Positions 15,457 through 23,835 of a stretch of 45,759 nucleotides of DNA are shown here, piece after piece. The translations under genes were made by a program, and so were the position numbers. Position 1 is the first letter of the stretch. Every line of letters begins with the position of its first letter. The notes under the pieces were generated by a model. The model did no database searches, was not told the origin of the DNA, and was given only the letters and a program-made list of their open reading frames with translations. The stretch lies in the NCBI RefSeq assembly GCF_001015195.1, contig NZ_LDES01000050.1:1-45759 (forward strand), given 5' to 3'. The DNA is from Sphingomonas sp. Y57 (GTDB lineage Bacteria > Pseudomonadota > Alphaproteobacteria > Sphingomonadales > Sphingomonadaceae).

Positions 15457-16817
15457 CCTCGGCGCGCGCCGTTCGTGATCGCCTCCGTCACCGCGACGTC
15501 GAGGGCGTTTCCGAGGATGTCGAATGCCTCGTCGAGCTCCTCGCGCGTGATCGTCATTGGCAGGCAGATCGTGCCCGCGCGCAAATATACCCCCATATCC
15601 AGCGCGACCTGGCTGAATCGGTCGCGAACCGCCTCCGATGCCGACGGGCCGAAGGCCGGGTCGATCCGGCCGAGGTCGAACTCGATCGCCCCCAGCACGC
15701 CGCAGCACCGCACTTCGCCGATGGCCGGGTTTCGGCCGAGCATGGCCAGCTTCAGCCGTAGCAGCGGCTCCAACTCGTCGGCGACGCGGGCGACCAGGCC
15801 ATGCTTCTCGATGACGTCGATATTGGCCAGCGCGACGGCGGCGCCCACGGGGTGCCCGCAATTGGTGAGGACATGCGCGAAGAGCGAGTTCTCCTTCTGC
15901 GCGACGGCAGCGACCCTGTCGCCGATCGCGACGGCTGAGATGGGGAAATAGCCGGAGGACAGGCCTTTCGCCATCACGACCAGGTCCGGGGCGAAGTCGA
16001 AGCTTTCGAAGCCGAACATGCGGCCCGTCTTGCCGAAGCCGCTGATCACCTCGTCGCCGATCAAGAGGATGTCGTGCTGTCGGCAGAGCCGCTCCACCTC
16101 GGGCCAATAATCATCGGGAGGAAGCTGGACCAGGCCGCCGGTCTGGATCGGATCGCCCAGGAAAGCGGCGATATTCTCCGCGCCTTCGCGCATTATGAGC
16201 GCGTCGAGCCGATCGACCAGGCGCTGCGCGAACTCCGCACGGGACAGCGGGCGGCCCTCATTGTACCAGTCGGTCGAGTCCGCCTCGACGACATGGTCGT
16301 CGAAGGTCAGGCCGAACATCTCCCGATAGACCGGAATACCGGTCAGACTCGATGCGAATATCGTATTGCCGTGGTAGGATTTCCGTCGCGAAATGATCTT
16401 ACGCTTCGCGGGTTTGCCCAATATCCGCCAGTGCCAGAGGGCCATCTTGACGGCCAGTTCGATGGCGTCGGAGCCGGACACGCCGAACGCGAAGCAGCGG
16501 AAGCTAGCGGGCATGATCGCCGACAGCTTGTCGATCAGCTCGATGATCTGGGGGTGGGACCGCCCATGCAGCGTATGGCAGAAGGACAGCGCCTTCATCG
16601 CGGCATGGGCCGCGTCGCAGACCTGGGCGTTCGCATAGCCGATATTCACGTTGGAGAGGCCCGCAGAGAGATCGATGATCCTCTCGCCCGTGGCGGTGAA
16701 CAGGGTTGCGCCCTCGGCCCGGGCGATGATGGACGGGCCTTCCTCCGCGACGCGGGCCGGGATGGCCATGGGATGCAGGTGCATCCTCCGATCTACTTCG
16801 AACAGCGAGGTGCGCAT
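15453..16817 (-). CDS. Class III (omega) aminotransferase
   Basis: A 454-residue PLP enzyme. The PLP lysine is Lys284 in 'VVMAKGLSSGYFPISAV', and Asp255 in 'LLIGDEVISGFGKTGRMFG' contacts the cofactor. Other family marks are 'GVSGSDAIELAVKMA' and 'KSYHGNT'. These enzymes move terminal amino groups (putrescine, beta-alanine, GABA or aromatic amines) to pyruvate or 2-oxoglutarate, leaving an aldehyde or oxo acid. That would feed the aldehyde dehydrogenase at 9454. The start at 16817 is 17 bp downstream of the MFS stop, so the two form an operon. The exact amine is unknown. Confidence 0.87.
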   Translation of the reverse strand: MRTSLFEVDRRMHLHPMAIPARVAEEGPSIIARAEGATLFTATGERIIDLSAGLSNVNIGYANAQVCDAAHAAMKALSFCHTLHGRSHPQIIELIDKLSAIMPASFRCFAFGVSGSDAIELAVKMALWHWRILGKPAKRKIISRRKSYHGNTIFASSLTGIPVYREMFGLTFDDHVVEADSTDWYNEGRPLSRAEFAQRLVDRLDALIMREGAENIAAFLGDPIQTGGLVQLPPDDYWPEVERLCRQHDILLIGDEVISGFGKTGRMFGFESFDFAPDLVVMAKGLSSGYFPISAVAIGDRVAAVAQKENSLFAHVLTNCGHPVGAAVALANIDVIEKHGLVARVADELEPLLRLKLAMLGRNPAIGEVRCCGVLGAIEFDLGRIDPAFGPSASEAVRDRFSQVALDMGVYLRAGTICLPMTITREELDEAFDILGNALDVAVTEAITNGARRG

Positions 16818-16834
16818 CTGGCGTTCCAATCCGG

Positions 16835-18226
16835 CTAGGGCTTTGCGGCGTGCGTCGGGCCCGCGGGGAATTGCCCGGGCGAAACGCGCGGCTCTCCAGC
16901 GAGCGAAGCCGAGGCCGCGCACGCGGCTTCCTCCCGCATCGCCGCGTCCACATCTTCGGTGACCGTTCGGCTGGCCTTCCAGAGATGCCAGGTGCACCAG
17001 AAATAGCCGGGCGTCATGGCGACGATCGCGTAGCGCAACGACTCATTCCCGGCATAAGGGGCGAAGACGTCGCTGAGCCAGCCGACCAACAGCGGTCCGA
17101 AGCCCATCCCGATCAGGTTCGATCCGAACAAAATGATGGCGATCGACATCGCCCGCATGCGCGGCGAAACCAATGTCTGCGACGCGGCGTAAAGCGGCCC
17201 GTTGGTCGCGCCGCCGCCCAGCACGGCCAGACCCAGCAGGACGAAGGCGAGCGGATAGTTGGGTGCGAGGTAGACGGCGGCGGTCAGGACGGCGAACAGG
17301 GCATAGAGCACCGCGACGATGATCAGCTGGAGACGCTCGTTGGTCGCGGCGTAGCGGGCGGTCAGCTCGCCGCCGAGAAACGTCCCGAGCAGGGTGCCGC
17401 CGCCATAGAAGATCGCCAGCCAGGTGCCCAGTTCGCCCGTCGCCATGCCGTGGCTCCGGATGAAGAAGGCGGGCTGCCACTGCAGGATCCCGTCGGTGAA
17501 GAAGGAGGAGAAGAGGAAGCACAGCGCGAGATGGCGATAGGTGCGGTTCCGCCACAGCACCGCGAACACGCGCGGCAGCGGCTCGGCGGGCGCGGACGCG
17601 ATCATGGGCCTGGCGATGCCCTGCGCGCCCAGCCGGGGCTCCTTCAGCACCCAGAAGGCGACGACCGCTATGGCCAGGTTCGGCAAGCCGATCAGGAAGA
17701 AGGTCCAGCGCCAGCCGAGGAACTGGTTGAGCCAGCCGGCCGCCAGATTGCCTGCGATCAGCGCGATCGGCCACCCCAGCTTGTAACGGGCGATCGCGCG
17801 CGTTCTCTCGGCGCGGGAATAATAATCCGAGATCAGCGACAGCGCGGCGGGCTGGCAGCCCGCTTCGCCGACGCCCACGAAGACCCGCACCAGCATGAGC
17901 TGGAGGAACGAGGTCACCGCGGCGCTGACCATGACGGCCGCGCTCCACAGCCCGCAGGTCAGCGCGATGATCGAGACGCGATTGCCCCGATCGGCCCAGC
18001 GCGCGATCGGGATGCCCATCGCGGCATAGAAGATCGCGAAGGCGATACCCGTCAGAAGGCCGAGTTGGGTGTCGGTCAGCTGGAGATCGCGCTTGATGGG
18101 CTCAAGTACGATCCCCAGCGTCAGCCGATCCACATAGTTGAACGCCAGGATGACGACCATCACAGTCAGAAGGGGTCCACGGCGGACGGCGGGCGTCCGG
18201 TGAGGCGTCAAAGGGTCGTTGTGCAT
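16835..18226 (-). CDS. MFS transporter, Spinster-like
   Basis: A 463-residue inner-membrane carrier with about twelve hydrophobic segments. The first segment, 'ILAFNYVDRLTLGIVLEPIK', and the following 'GLLTGIAFAIFYAAMGIPIA' with 'RWADRGNR' are typical of the Spinster/aromatic-acid-like MFS branch common in sphingomonads. 'VRVFVGVGEAGCQPAALSLI' is the conserved transmembrane-4 motif. It likely brings the compound delivered by the TonB receptor upstream into the cytoplasm, ahead of the co-transcribed class III aminotransferase. A 20-bp palindrome lies 45 bp before its start. No strong ribosome site is visible. Confidence 0.87.
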   Translation of the reverse strand: MHNDPLTPHRTPAVRRGPLLTVMVVILAFNYVDRLTLGIVLEPIKRDLQLTDTQLGLLTGIAFAIFYAAMGIPIARWADRGNRVSIIALTCGLWSAAVMVSAAVTSFLQLMLVRVFVGVGEAGCQPAALSLISDYYSRAERTRAIARYKLGWPIALIAGNLAAGWLNQFLGWRWTFFLIGLPNLAIAVVAFWVLKEPRLGAQGIARPMIASAPAEPLPRVFAVLWRNRTYRHLALCFLFSSFFTDGILQWQPAFFIRSHGMATGELGTWLAIFYGGGTLLGTFLGGELTARYAATNERLQLIIVAVLYALFAVLTAAVYLAPNYPLAFVLLGLAVLGGGATNGPLYAASQTLVSPRMRAMSIAIILFGSNLIGMGFGPLLVGWLSDVFAPYAGNESLRYAIVAMTPGYFWCTWHLWKASRTVTEDVDAAMREEAACAASASLAGEPRVSPGQFPAGPTHAAKP

Positions 18227-18270
18227 CCTGGCGCTACTCTGGGCTCGACGTTCGACTAGAGGGATTTCAA

Positions 18271-18290
18271 GTCAGGTGGAATCACCTGAC
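18271..18290. promoter_or_regulatory. 20-bp palindromic operator candidate before the MFS gene
   Basis: GTCAGGTG-gaat-CACCTGAC is a perfect inverted repeat with 8-bp arms, 45 bp upstream of the MFS start and just past the receptor's terminator. It is not followed by a T-run on either strand, so a protein-binding operator is more likely than a terminator. This implies that the MFS-aminotransferase pair has its own promoter and control. Confidence 0.5.
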
Positions 18291-18307
18291 GACTCGGAAA
18301 TCACGGC

Positions 18308-18360
18308 AAACAAAGAAAACTAGGCTTGTTCCGGTTCGATCTGAACAGGATCGAGCCTAG
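18308..18360 (-). terminator. Intrinsic terminator of the cluster 1 TonB receptor gene
   Basis: On the minus strand CTAGGCT (18360-18354) pairs with AGCCTAG (18326-18320), with an inner partly paired stem (GTTC/GAAC), followed by TTTTCTTTGTTTG. The receptor's TAG stop codon is part of the outer stem. Confidence 0.65.
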
Positions 18361-20549
18361 AGCTTGTAGCTCAGCTGCACCCCGTAGCTGCGGGGGCGGC
18401 CCCAGGTGCCACGGGTGTTGAACCCGCCCTGGAGTGTGGTCAGATAGTTCTTGTTGGTCAGGTTCTCGCCATAGATGAAAGCTTCCCAATGATCGGCGCG
18501 TACACCGAGCCTACCGCCGACCAGCGAACGACGAGGAACCCGCAGCGCGGGCGTGTTCGCGCCGTCGGTGAAGAAGGTCCCCTTGTAGGAATAGTCGATC
18601 GAGCCCGAGAAGGACAGGCTTTCGGAGACCGGCGCCACATAGCTCGCCACCAGCGACCACGACCATTTGGGCGTGTCCGGAATACGATTGCCGTCATAAT
18701 CGATCGGCTGGCCGTTGATCTCCTCGGCGCCGGCGAAGCGATCATATTTGGCGTCGGCATAGCCGACCGACCCGCGAAACGTCAGGCTGTCCACCGGCCG
18801 GACGATCGCCTCCGCCTCGAAGCCTTTGATCGTCGAGCTCGCGGCGTTGTTGAACTGGTAGACGAACAGATCGGTGGCCGGGACATAGACGCGGCTTTGA
18901 ACCTGGAGGTCCTTATAGTCGGTCCGGAACGCCGCGACGTTGAGGCTTACCCGCTTGTCGAACAGATTGCTCTTGAAGCCCACCTCGTAGGTCGTCGCGA
19001 ACTCGGGGTTGAAGTCGATTTCGGAGAGCGGCGGAGGTCCGCCATTGTTGGACGTGACGAAGTCGACGTTCCAGCCGCCGCTTTTGAAGCCCTTGGCGGC
19101 CTTGGCGTAGATGTTGATGTCGTCGGTCGGCTTGAACGAGACGCTCGCCATGGGCGAAAAGGAGGAGTCGGTCCGCTTGTCCTTCAGCGTCGGGAAATTG
19201 TAGAACGGCGCGAAGGGGCCAAAGGTATCGCCCCGATAATCGTTCAGGCGCTTGTTCTCGATGGTGTAGCGAAGGCCGCCGGTCAGCGTGATCATGTCGG
19301 ACAGATGGAAATTGGCGTGGGCGAACCCCGCGAGGCTACGCGTCGTGACGTCGGCGTAGATGGTCGCGAGGCCGTAGCCGCCAGGATATTCGACGCCGGT
19401 GCGGAAGGGGACCGCGCTCTTGATGTTCTGCCAGAACAGATAGGCCCCGATGATATAGTCGAAGGGCTTGCCGGTGGGCGAGGTGAGCCGGAATTCCTGC
19501 GATAGGAATTTCGACGTCTGCTTCCAGCCCTGGACGAACAGATAGTCCAGCGGCGTCAGGTCATTGTCTTCGCTGTGGATGAAATGGGTCCGGTTGAACG
19601 CTGTGATGCTGGTGAGCGTATGCTCTCCCAGCTTGTAGTCGAGCGAGCCCGAAAGGCCGAAAACCTGGCGCGATTCCCGCGGGATGCCATCCAGATTGGT
19701 GGTGAAGCGGCCGGGGGCGTAAACGATGTTCTGATTGATGCGTCCCCGGCCATCGAGGGTTTCGGGGAAATAATATTCAACATCGTCATTGAGGTAGTTC
19801 GCGCGGATATTCACTTCGAGATCGGCGTTCGGAACGTAGCGTAGCCGGACATCGCCGCCGCTCATCCCGTCATTTCCGAGCTTGCCGCCATCGAAGAGGT
19901 TGGTGACGTAGCCATCCCTGCGATTGCTGAAGATCGACGCCGCGGCATAGAGATTTTCCGTCACCGGGCCCGACAGATAGCCGTTGATGAACCGCTTGTT
20001 GTAGTTGCCGAGGTCGACGGTGATCTCGCCGCGCACCTCGTCGGTCGGCTTGCGCGTGGTGATGTTGATGGCGCCGACGATGGCATTCTTCCCGAAGAAG
20101 GTGCCCTGCGGCCCGCGAAGAACCTCGACGCGCTCGATGTTCGCGAGCGGCAGGTTCTGGGATTCGGGCCGGCCGGCATAGACGCCGTCGACATAAATGC
20201 TGACGCCGGACTCGAAGCCGGCATTCCGGACATTGTCGGTGATGCCGCGGATCGTAACCCGAGCCTCCTGGGCGGAACCGAAAGCGCCCTCGAAAGCGAA
20301 GTTCGGCACGACCTTCTGCAAATCGGCGATCCGGGCGACGGCCGTCTGCTTGACCAGTTGGCTGTCCAGCGCCGTGATCGAAATCGGCACATTGATCAGC
20401 TTTTCCTCTCGCCGCTGCGCTGTGACGACTATCTCGTTGCCCTCATTGGCTTCGGCTGCGCCCTGGGCAGCTACGGGCGCGCTGTGCAAGCCCATGGAGA
20501 TAGCGGCCAGCGCCGCGGCGCCGCAGATCCGTCTTCTGACTTTTTGCAT
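18357..20549 (-). CDS. TonB-dependent receptor, cluster 1
   Basis: A 730-residue outer-membrane receptor. After a signal peptide ('AAALAAISMGLHSAPVAAQG') comes the TonB-box-like 'NEIVVTAQRREEKLINVPIS'. The plug has 'VEVLRGPQGTFFGKNAIVGA' and 'INITTRKP'. The long beta-barrel ends 'YGENLTNKNYLTTLQGGFNT' and then a terminal 'GVQLSYKL'. ATG 20549 is preferred over 20600 because it starts the signal peptide and has AGAGGGG about 11 bases upstream. The fourth direct-repeat operator lies at 20700-20715, suggesting joint control with the catabolic genes. The substrate should be whatever cluster 1 degrades. Confidence 0.9.
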   Translation of the reverse strand: MQKVRRRICGAAALAAISMGLHSAPVAAQGAAEANEGNEIVVTAQRREEKLINVPISITALDSQLVKQTAVARIADLQKVVPNFAFEGAFGSAQEARVTIRGITDNVRNAGFESGVSIYVDGVYAGRPESQNLPLANIERVEVLRGPQGTFFGKNAIVGAINITTRKPTDEVRGEITVDLGNYNKRFINGYLSGPVTENLYAAASIFSNRRDGYVTNLFDGGKLGNDGMSGGDVRLRYVPNADLEVNIRANYLNDDVEYYFPETLDGRGRINQNIVYAPGRFTTNLDGIPRESRQVFGLSGSLDYKLGEHTLTSITAFNRTHFIHSEDNDLTPLDYLFVQGWKQTSKFLSQEFRLTSPTGKPFDYIIGAYLFWQNIKSAVPFRTGVEYPGGYGLATIYADVTTRSLAGFAHANFHLSDMITLTGGLRYTIENKRLNDYRGDTFGPFAPFYNFPTLKDKRTDSSFSPMASVSFKPTDDINIYAKAAKGFKSGGWNVDFVTSNNGGPPPLSEIDFNPEFATTYEVGFKSNLFDKRVSLNVAAFRTDYKDLQVQSRVYVPATDLFVYQFNNAASSTIKGFEAEAIVRPVDSLTFRGSVGYADAKYDRFAGAEEINGQPIDYDGNRIPDTPKWSWSLVASYVAPVSESLSFSGSIDYSYKGTFFTDGANTPALRVPRRSLVGGRLGVRADHWEAFIYGENLTNKNYLTTLQGGFNTRGTWGRPRSYGVQLSYKL

Positions 20550-20699
20550 CGTTAGGAGCCCCTCTCTAGCGCGGCAAGCCGCGATTTCCCTGAACCGCAA
20601 TCGGCCAATTTCGAAGTTTTCCCTCCTTGGCGAATGGCGATCGGTTGAGAGGCTGACGCGGAGTCCTCCGTTATTGAACCCAGAAACTTTCCATAAAAG

Positions 20700-20715
20700 G
20701 GGTAAGAATGGGTAA
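20700..20715 (-). promoter_or_regulatory. Direct-repeat operator candidate, copy 4 (TonB receptor)
   Basis: In the receptor's direction this reads TTACCC-ATTC-TTACCC, 151-166 bp upstream of the receptor ATG. It lies just before the remains of an IS element that ends the cluster. Orientation and spacing match the other three copies. Confidence 0.6.
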
Positions 20716-20759
20716 GGGTGCTTTACTCCTCAAGATTGCGAAGGGGAGTTGAACCAACC

Positions 20760-21026
20760 CGGGTCCGCCGGAGGTTCCCAATCCTGAGAAGGGGGAGCTT
20801 GTATGACCAATTTGCGCCCGAACTCCGAGAGTGGACTGCCCGCGATGATTGGTCCGGTTGCATGATTAGCTGATCCGCATTTTCGATGCCAGCCTGAGCG
20901 GGAGGCGCAGCGCAGCGAAGCCGAGCGGCCAGGCTGGCATCGGGATCGTTTCTGGCGCTGGTGGTCGATATCGGGGCTGCTATGCGGGCGAGCCCGGTTG
21001 TAATGTTCACGCCACCAGCCGACCAA
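20760..21026 (-). pseudogene. 3' remnant of an IS3-type transposase
   Basis: The minus strand reads 'GWWREHYNRARPHSS', a typical IS3-type transposase C-terminus, then loses frame. Skipping one base restores 'GYRPPAPET'-like sequence. No catalytic core is present. The remnant begins where the CocE-like fragment loses similarity ('VPVG'), so the insertion or a later deletion ended that gene. The rest of 20550-20760 holds the receptor's leader and operator copy 4. Confidence 0.55.
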
Positions 21027-21363
21027 CTGGAACCAGCAGGCGGCTGTCATGAGCTTCATCGTGGTAGAGCATCACTGAGAGTGGTCCACCAGCCGCAGCC
21101 GTCTCCTCGGCGACGTTCCCGCCGCCACCGAAATTCCGCTCGGTGAAGCTCGCTTCGACCACCTGCCCACGGGGTGCGATGACAAGTTCGATGCGGTGCC
21201 CGGCTTGAAGCATCCACGCGACAAAATTGAAGCCGTCGAACACATAAGGCTGTGGCCCACTGTCCTCAATCAACGCTGGCTTCCGTCGATCAAGACGATA
21301 GCGTGCCCGCATTGCATCGGTGGAAAGCCTGACGGATGGGCGAACCGCGCGGGCATCCTCCAC
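21007..21363 (-). pseudogene. C-terminal fragment of a CocE/NonD (S15) hydrolase
   Basis: The reading frame 'ARYRLDRRKPALIEDSGPQP' through 'MLYHDEAHDSRLLVPVG' matches the jelly-roll C-terminus of the intact S15 hydrolase at 25340 ('ARYSRDLRHAELVEDKEPRH' ... 'NLFHDADRPSFLSVPIG'). The catalytic alpha/beta-hydrolase part is missing. It starts 18 bp after the dadA stop and in the same direction, so it was once the last gene of that operon. It is broken at its 5' end by deletion and at its 3' end by IS3-type sequence. Confidence 0.75.
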
Positions 21364-21381
21364 AACTGAATAAGGACAACT

Positions 21382-22641
21382 TCAGTCGTAGCGATGCAGC
21401 TCAAGTCCATCCACCGCGATTGCCGGCCGCCGCCCAACCAATAGGTCGGCGATCACTTGCGCAGAGCCACAGCTCATCGTCCACCCCAATGTTCCATGCC
21501 CGGTATTCAGGAATAAATTGGGAATTATGGTTGGGCCGATGATAGGCGGTCCGTCCGGCGTCATCGGCCGAAACCCTGCCCAAAATTGCGCCTCACGAAG
21601 GTTCGCGACCGACGGGAACAGGTTCGCGGCGGACAACTCGAGGGTTCTGCGCCTCGACAAACGCAAGACTGGGTCATGGCCGCAGATCTCGGCCATGCCG
21701 CCGATGCGTATACGATTTCCCAATCTTGTGGTGGCCACCTTGTAATGTTCGTCCATGATCGTCGATTGCGGTGCCCGGTCCAGCGCTTCGGGCAACAGCG
21801 GCGCGGTTAGCGAATAGCCCTTCACGGGGTAGACGGGGAGTAGGATATCCAACGGCCTGAGCAGCGCCGGAGAATAAGAGCCGAGGGCTACCAGATAGAG
21901 ATCGGCGGTGCGGACGCCCTTGCTTGTTTCCACGCCACAAATCCTGCCGCGCGCTAACCGGAGCGCAGTGACATCGACACCATAATCATAGGCGGCACCC
22001 ATGCGTGCGGTTTGCGAAGCGAGCGCTTGCGTGAACTTGAAACAATCCCCTGTCTCGTCATCGACGAGGTGCAACCCGCCTGCAATCGAGGCCGTAGCAG
22101 CTGCCAGGCCGGGTTCGACGATCCGGCACTGCTCCGGGCTCAGCAGTTGATGGCGTACGCCCGCTTCCTTCAAAACCTCTATGTCTTTGCCGACCGAATC
22201 CAACTGCCGTTGCGTGCGGAACACCTGCAATGTTCCGAGGGCCCGCCCGTCGTAATCAAGCCGGATTTCATCGCGCAACGCTCGGAGGCAATCCCGGCTA
22301 TGTTCAGCCAGCCGGACCATATGGCCTTTATTCACCGCGTAGCGGGCTGAAGTGCAATTACGCAACATCGCGCTCAGCCATCGCACGCCCGCCCATCCGA
22401 GCCTGGGCGTTAGGATGAGCGGGGCATCGCGCGAGAACATCCAACGCAGCGCCTTGAGCGGGATAGCCGGGGCGGCCCAGGGCGAGGCATAACCCGGTGA
22501 GATCTCGCCCGCATTGGCGAAGCTCGTCTCCCGCCCGGGGCCGGGCTGTCGATCGACGACCTCGACTTCGAAACCCGCCTTGGCGAGGTAATAGGCCGAG
22601 GTCACGCCGATCACCCCAGCGCCGAGGATGAGGACCTTCAT
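21382..22641 (-). CDS. dadA: D-amino-acid dehydrogenase (DadA family, FAD)
   Basis: A 419-residue FAD oxidoreductase of the DAO family. The dinucleotide-binding motif is at the N-terminus ('ILGAGVIGVTSAYYLAKAGF'), followed by 'ETSFANAGEISPGYASPWAAP', which is diagnostic of the DadA small subunit type. The C-terminal 'NTGHGTLGWTMSCGSAQVIA' is equally typical. It oxidises D-amino acids (or secondary amines) to 2-oxo acids, passing electrons to the respiratory chain. The ATG at 22641 overlaps the stop of the alpha-hydroxy-acid dehydrogenase gene by ATGA. In this operon it probably deaminates an amino acid released by one of the two hydrolases. Confidence 0.87.
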   Translation of the reverse strand: MKVLILGAGVIGVTSAYYLAKAGFEVEVVDRQPGPGRETSFANAGEISPGYASPWAAPAIPLKALRWMFSRDAPLILTPRLGWAGVRWLSAMLRNCTSARYAVNKGHMVRLAEHSRDCLRALRDEIRLDYDGRALGTLQVFRTQRQLDSVGKDIEVLKEAGVRHQLLSPEQCRIVEPGLAAATASIAGGLHLVDDETGDCFKFTQALASQTARMGAAYDYGVDVTALRLARGRICGVETSKGVRTADLYLVALGSYSPALLRPLDILLPVYPVKGYSLTAPLLPEALDRAPQSTIMDEHYKVATTRLGNRIRIGGMAEICGHDPVLRLSRRRTLELSAANLFPSVANLREAQFWAGFRPMTPDGPPIIGPTIIPNLFLNTGHGTLGWTMSCGSAQVIADLLVGRRPAIAVDGLELHRYD

Positions 22642-23807
22642 CGCCGCTCCGCACCTCGAACATCGCGGGGCAGATCGAAACCGCCGCTTATCTCATCGAC
22701 CGTACAAGCGCCGTTAAGCGCCATGGCCGTACGGATTTCCGCGTCAATCAGATCGATCAGCCTGATGACGCCACGCTCTCCTTGCGCCGCAAGCGCACAT
22801 GCCCAGGCCCGTCCGAGCAAAACCGCCTTCGCGCCAAGCGCGAGCATGCGCACGACATCCACTCCGGATCGTACGCCGCCGTCGACGAGCACGTCGATCC
22901 GGTCGCCTACCGACTGCGCGATCTCCGGGAGCGCTCGTGCGGTCGACATCGCGCCGTCGAGCTGTCGGCCGCCATGATTGGAGACGACGATGGCGTCGGC
23001 GCCCAGCGCCGCGGCCTCGCGCGCATCGTGCGGATTCAATATGCCCTTGATGATCAGCGGCCCCCGCCAGTGCCGTCGGACGAACTCCAGATCCGACCAG
23101 GAAACATCTGGATCGAAGTTAGACCGCATCCACGCCATGAAGTCCTCGAGCCCCGATCGTCGTGCCAGAAGCGGCGCGACATTACCCAGCACATGGGGGC
23201 GCCCCCGCACCCCCACGTCCCAGGCCCAGCGCGGATGTTTCACGGCTTGGCCGATGCGCCGAATAGCGCCCGCGAGCGGCGAGAGGCCGGCCAAGCCAGA
23301 GCGATAATCGCGGTATCGGATGCCCGGTACCGGCATATCGACAGTGAAGATCAGCGCCGCGCATCCCCGCGTTTGTGCTTCCTCGAGCAACGCCGCCATC
23401 AAGCCACGGTCCCGCATCATATAGAGCTGAAACCAGATCGGATGCGGGGTGCTCGATGCAACCTCTCCCAGCGAACAGGCTGAGACCGTACTGAGGCAGA
23501 AGGGGACACCGTGTTGAGCGGCGGCACGCGCGGCCTGGCACTCACCGCGGCGCGCGTTCATCCCTGCAAGCCCGATAGGCCCCAGGATAACCGGCAGGGG
23601 GAGACGCATACTTGCGACCCTGACCGAAGGGTCGGGTCCTTTCACTGTCCGCAAGACACGCTGATCGAGGACTACCTGGGCCAGATCGTCTCGATTGCGG
23701 GCAAGGGTGACCTCGCCATTGGCTCCCCCGTCGAGATATTCGAACAGAAATGGGGGCAAGCGGTTCTTCGCGAGCAGGCGAAAGTCATCCGGCGACACGA
23801 TCTTCAT
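22638..23807 (-). CDS. FMN-dependent alpha-hydroxy-acid dehydrogenase (L-lactate/mandelate type)
   Basis: A 389-residue FMN TIM-barrel enzyme. The active-site signature 'SNHGGRQLDGAMST' gives base His278 and substrate-binding Arg281; FMN contacts include Lys254 ('LIIKGI') and 'LVDGGVRSGVDVV'. It starts 'MKIVSPDDFRLLAKNRLPPF', close to LldD and (S)-mandelate dehydrogenase. It converts an (S)-2-hydroxy acid to the 2-oxo acid, the same product type as DadA makes. This suggests that the substrate yields both an amino and a hydroxy acid, or that the two enzymes invert stereochemistry between them. It is 28 bp downstream of the M81 gene. Confidence 0.88.
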   Translation of the reverse strand: MKIVSPDDFRLLAKNRLPPFLFEYLDGGANGEVTLARNRDDLAQVVLDQRVLRTVKGPDPSVRVASMRLPLPVILGPIGLAGMNARRGECQAARAAAQHGVPFCLSTVSACSLGEVASSTPHPIWFQLYMMRDRGLMAALLEEAQTRGCAALIFTVDMPVPGIRYRDYRSGLAGLSPLAGAIRRIGQAVKHPRWAWDVGVRGRPHVLGNVAPLLARRSGLEDFMAWMRSNFDPDVSWSDLEFVRRHWRGPLIIKGILNPHDAREAAALGADAIVVSNHGGRQLDGAMSTARALPEIAQSVGDRIDVLVDGGVRSGVDVVRMLALGAKAVLLGRAWACALAAQGERGVIRLIDLIDAEIRTAMALNGACTVDEISGGFDLPRDVRGAERR

Positions 23808-23835
23808 TTGGCATCTCGCGGCTTGAGCAAGAGGA

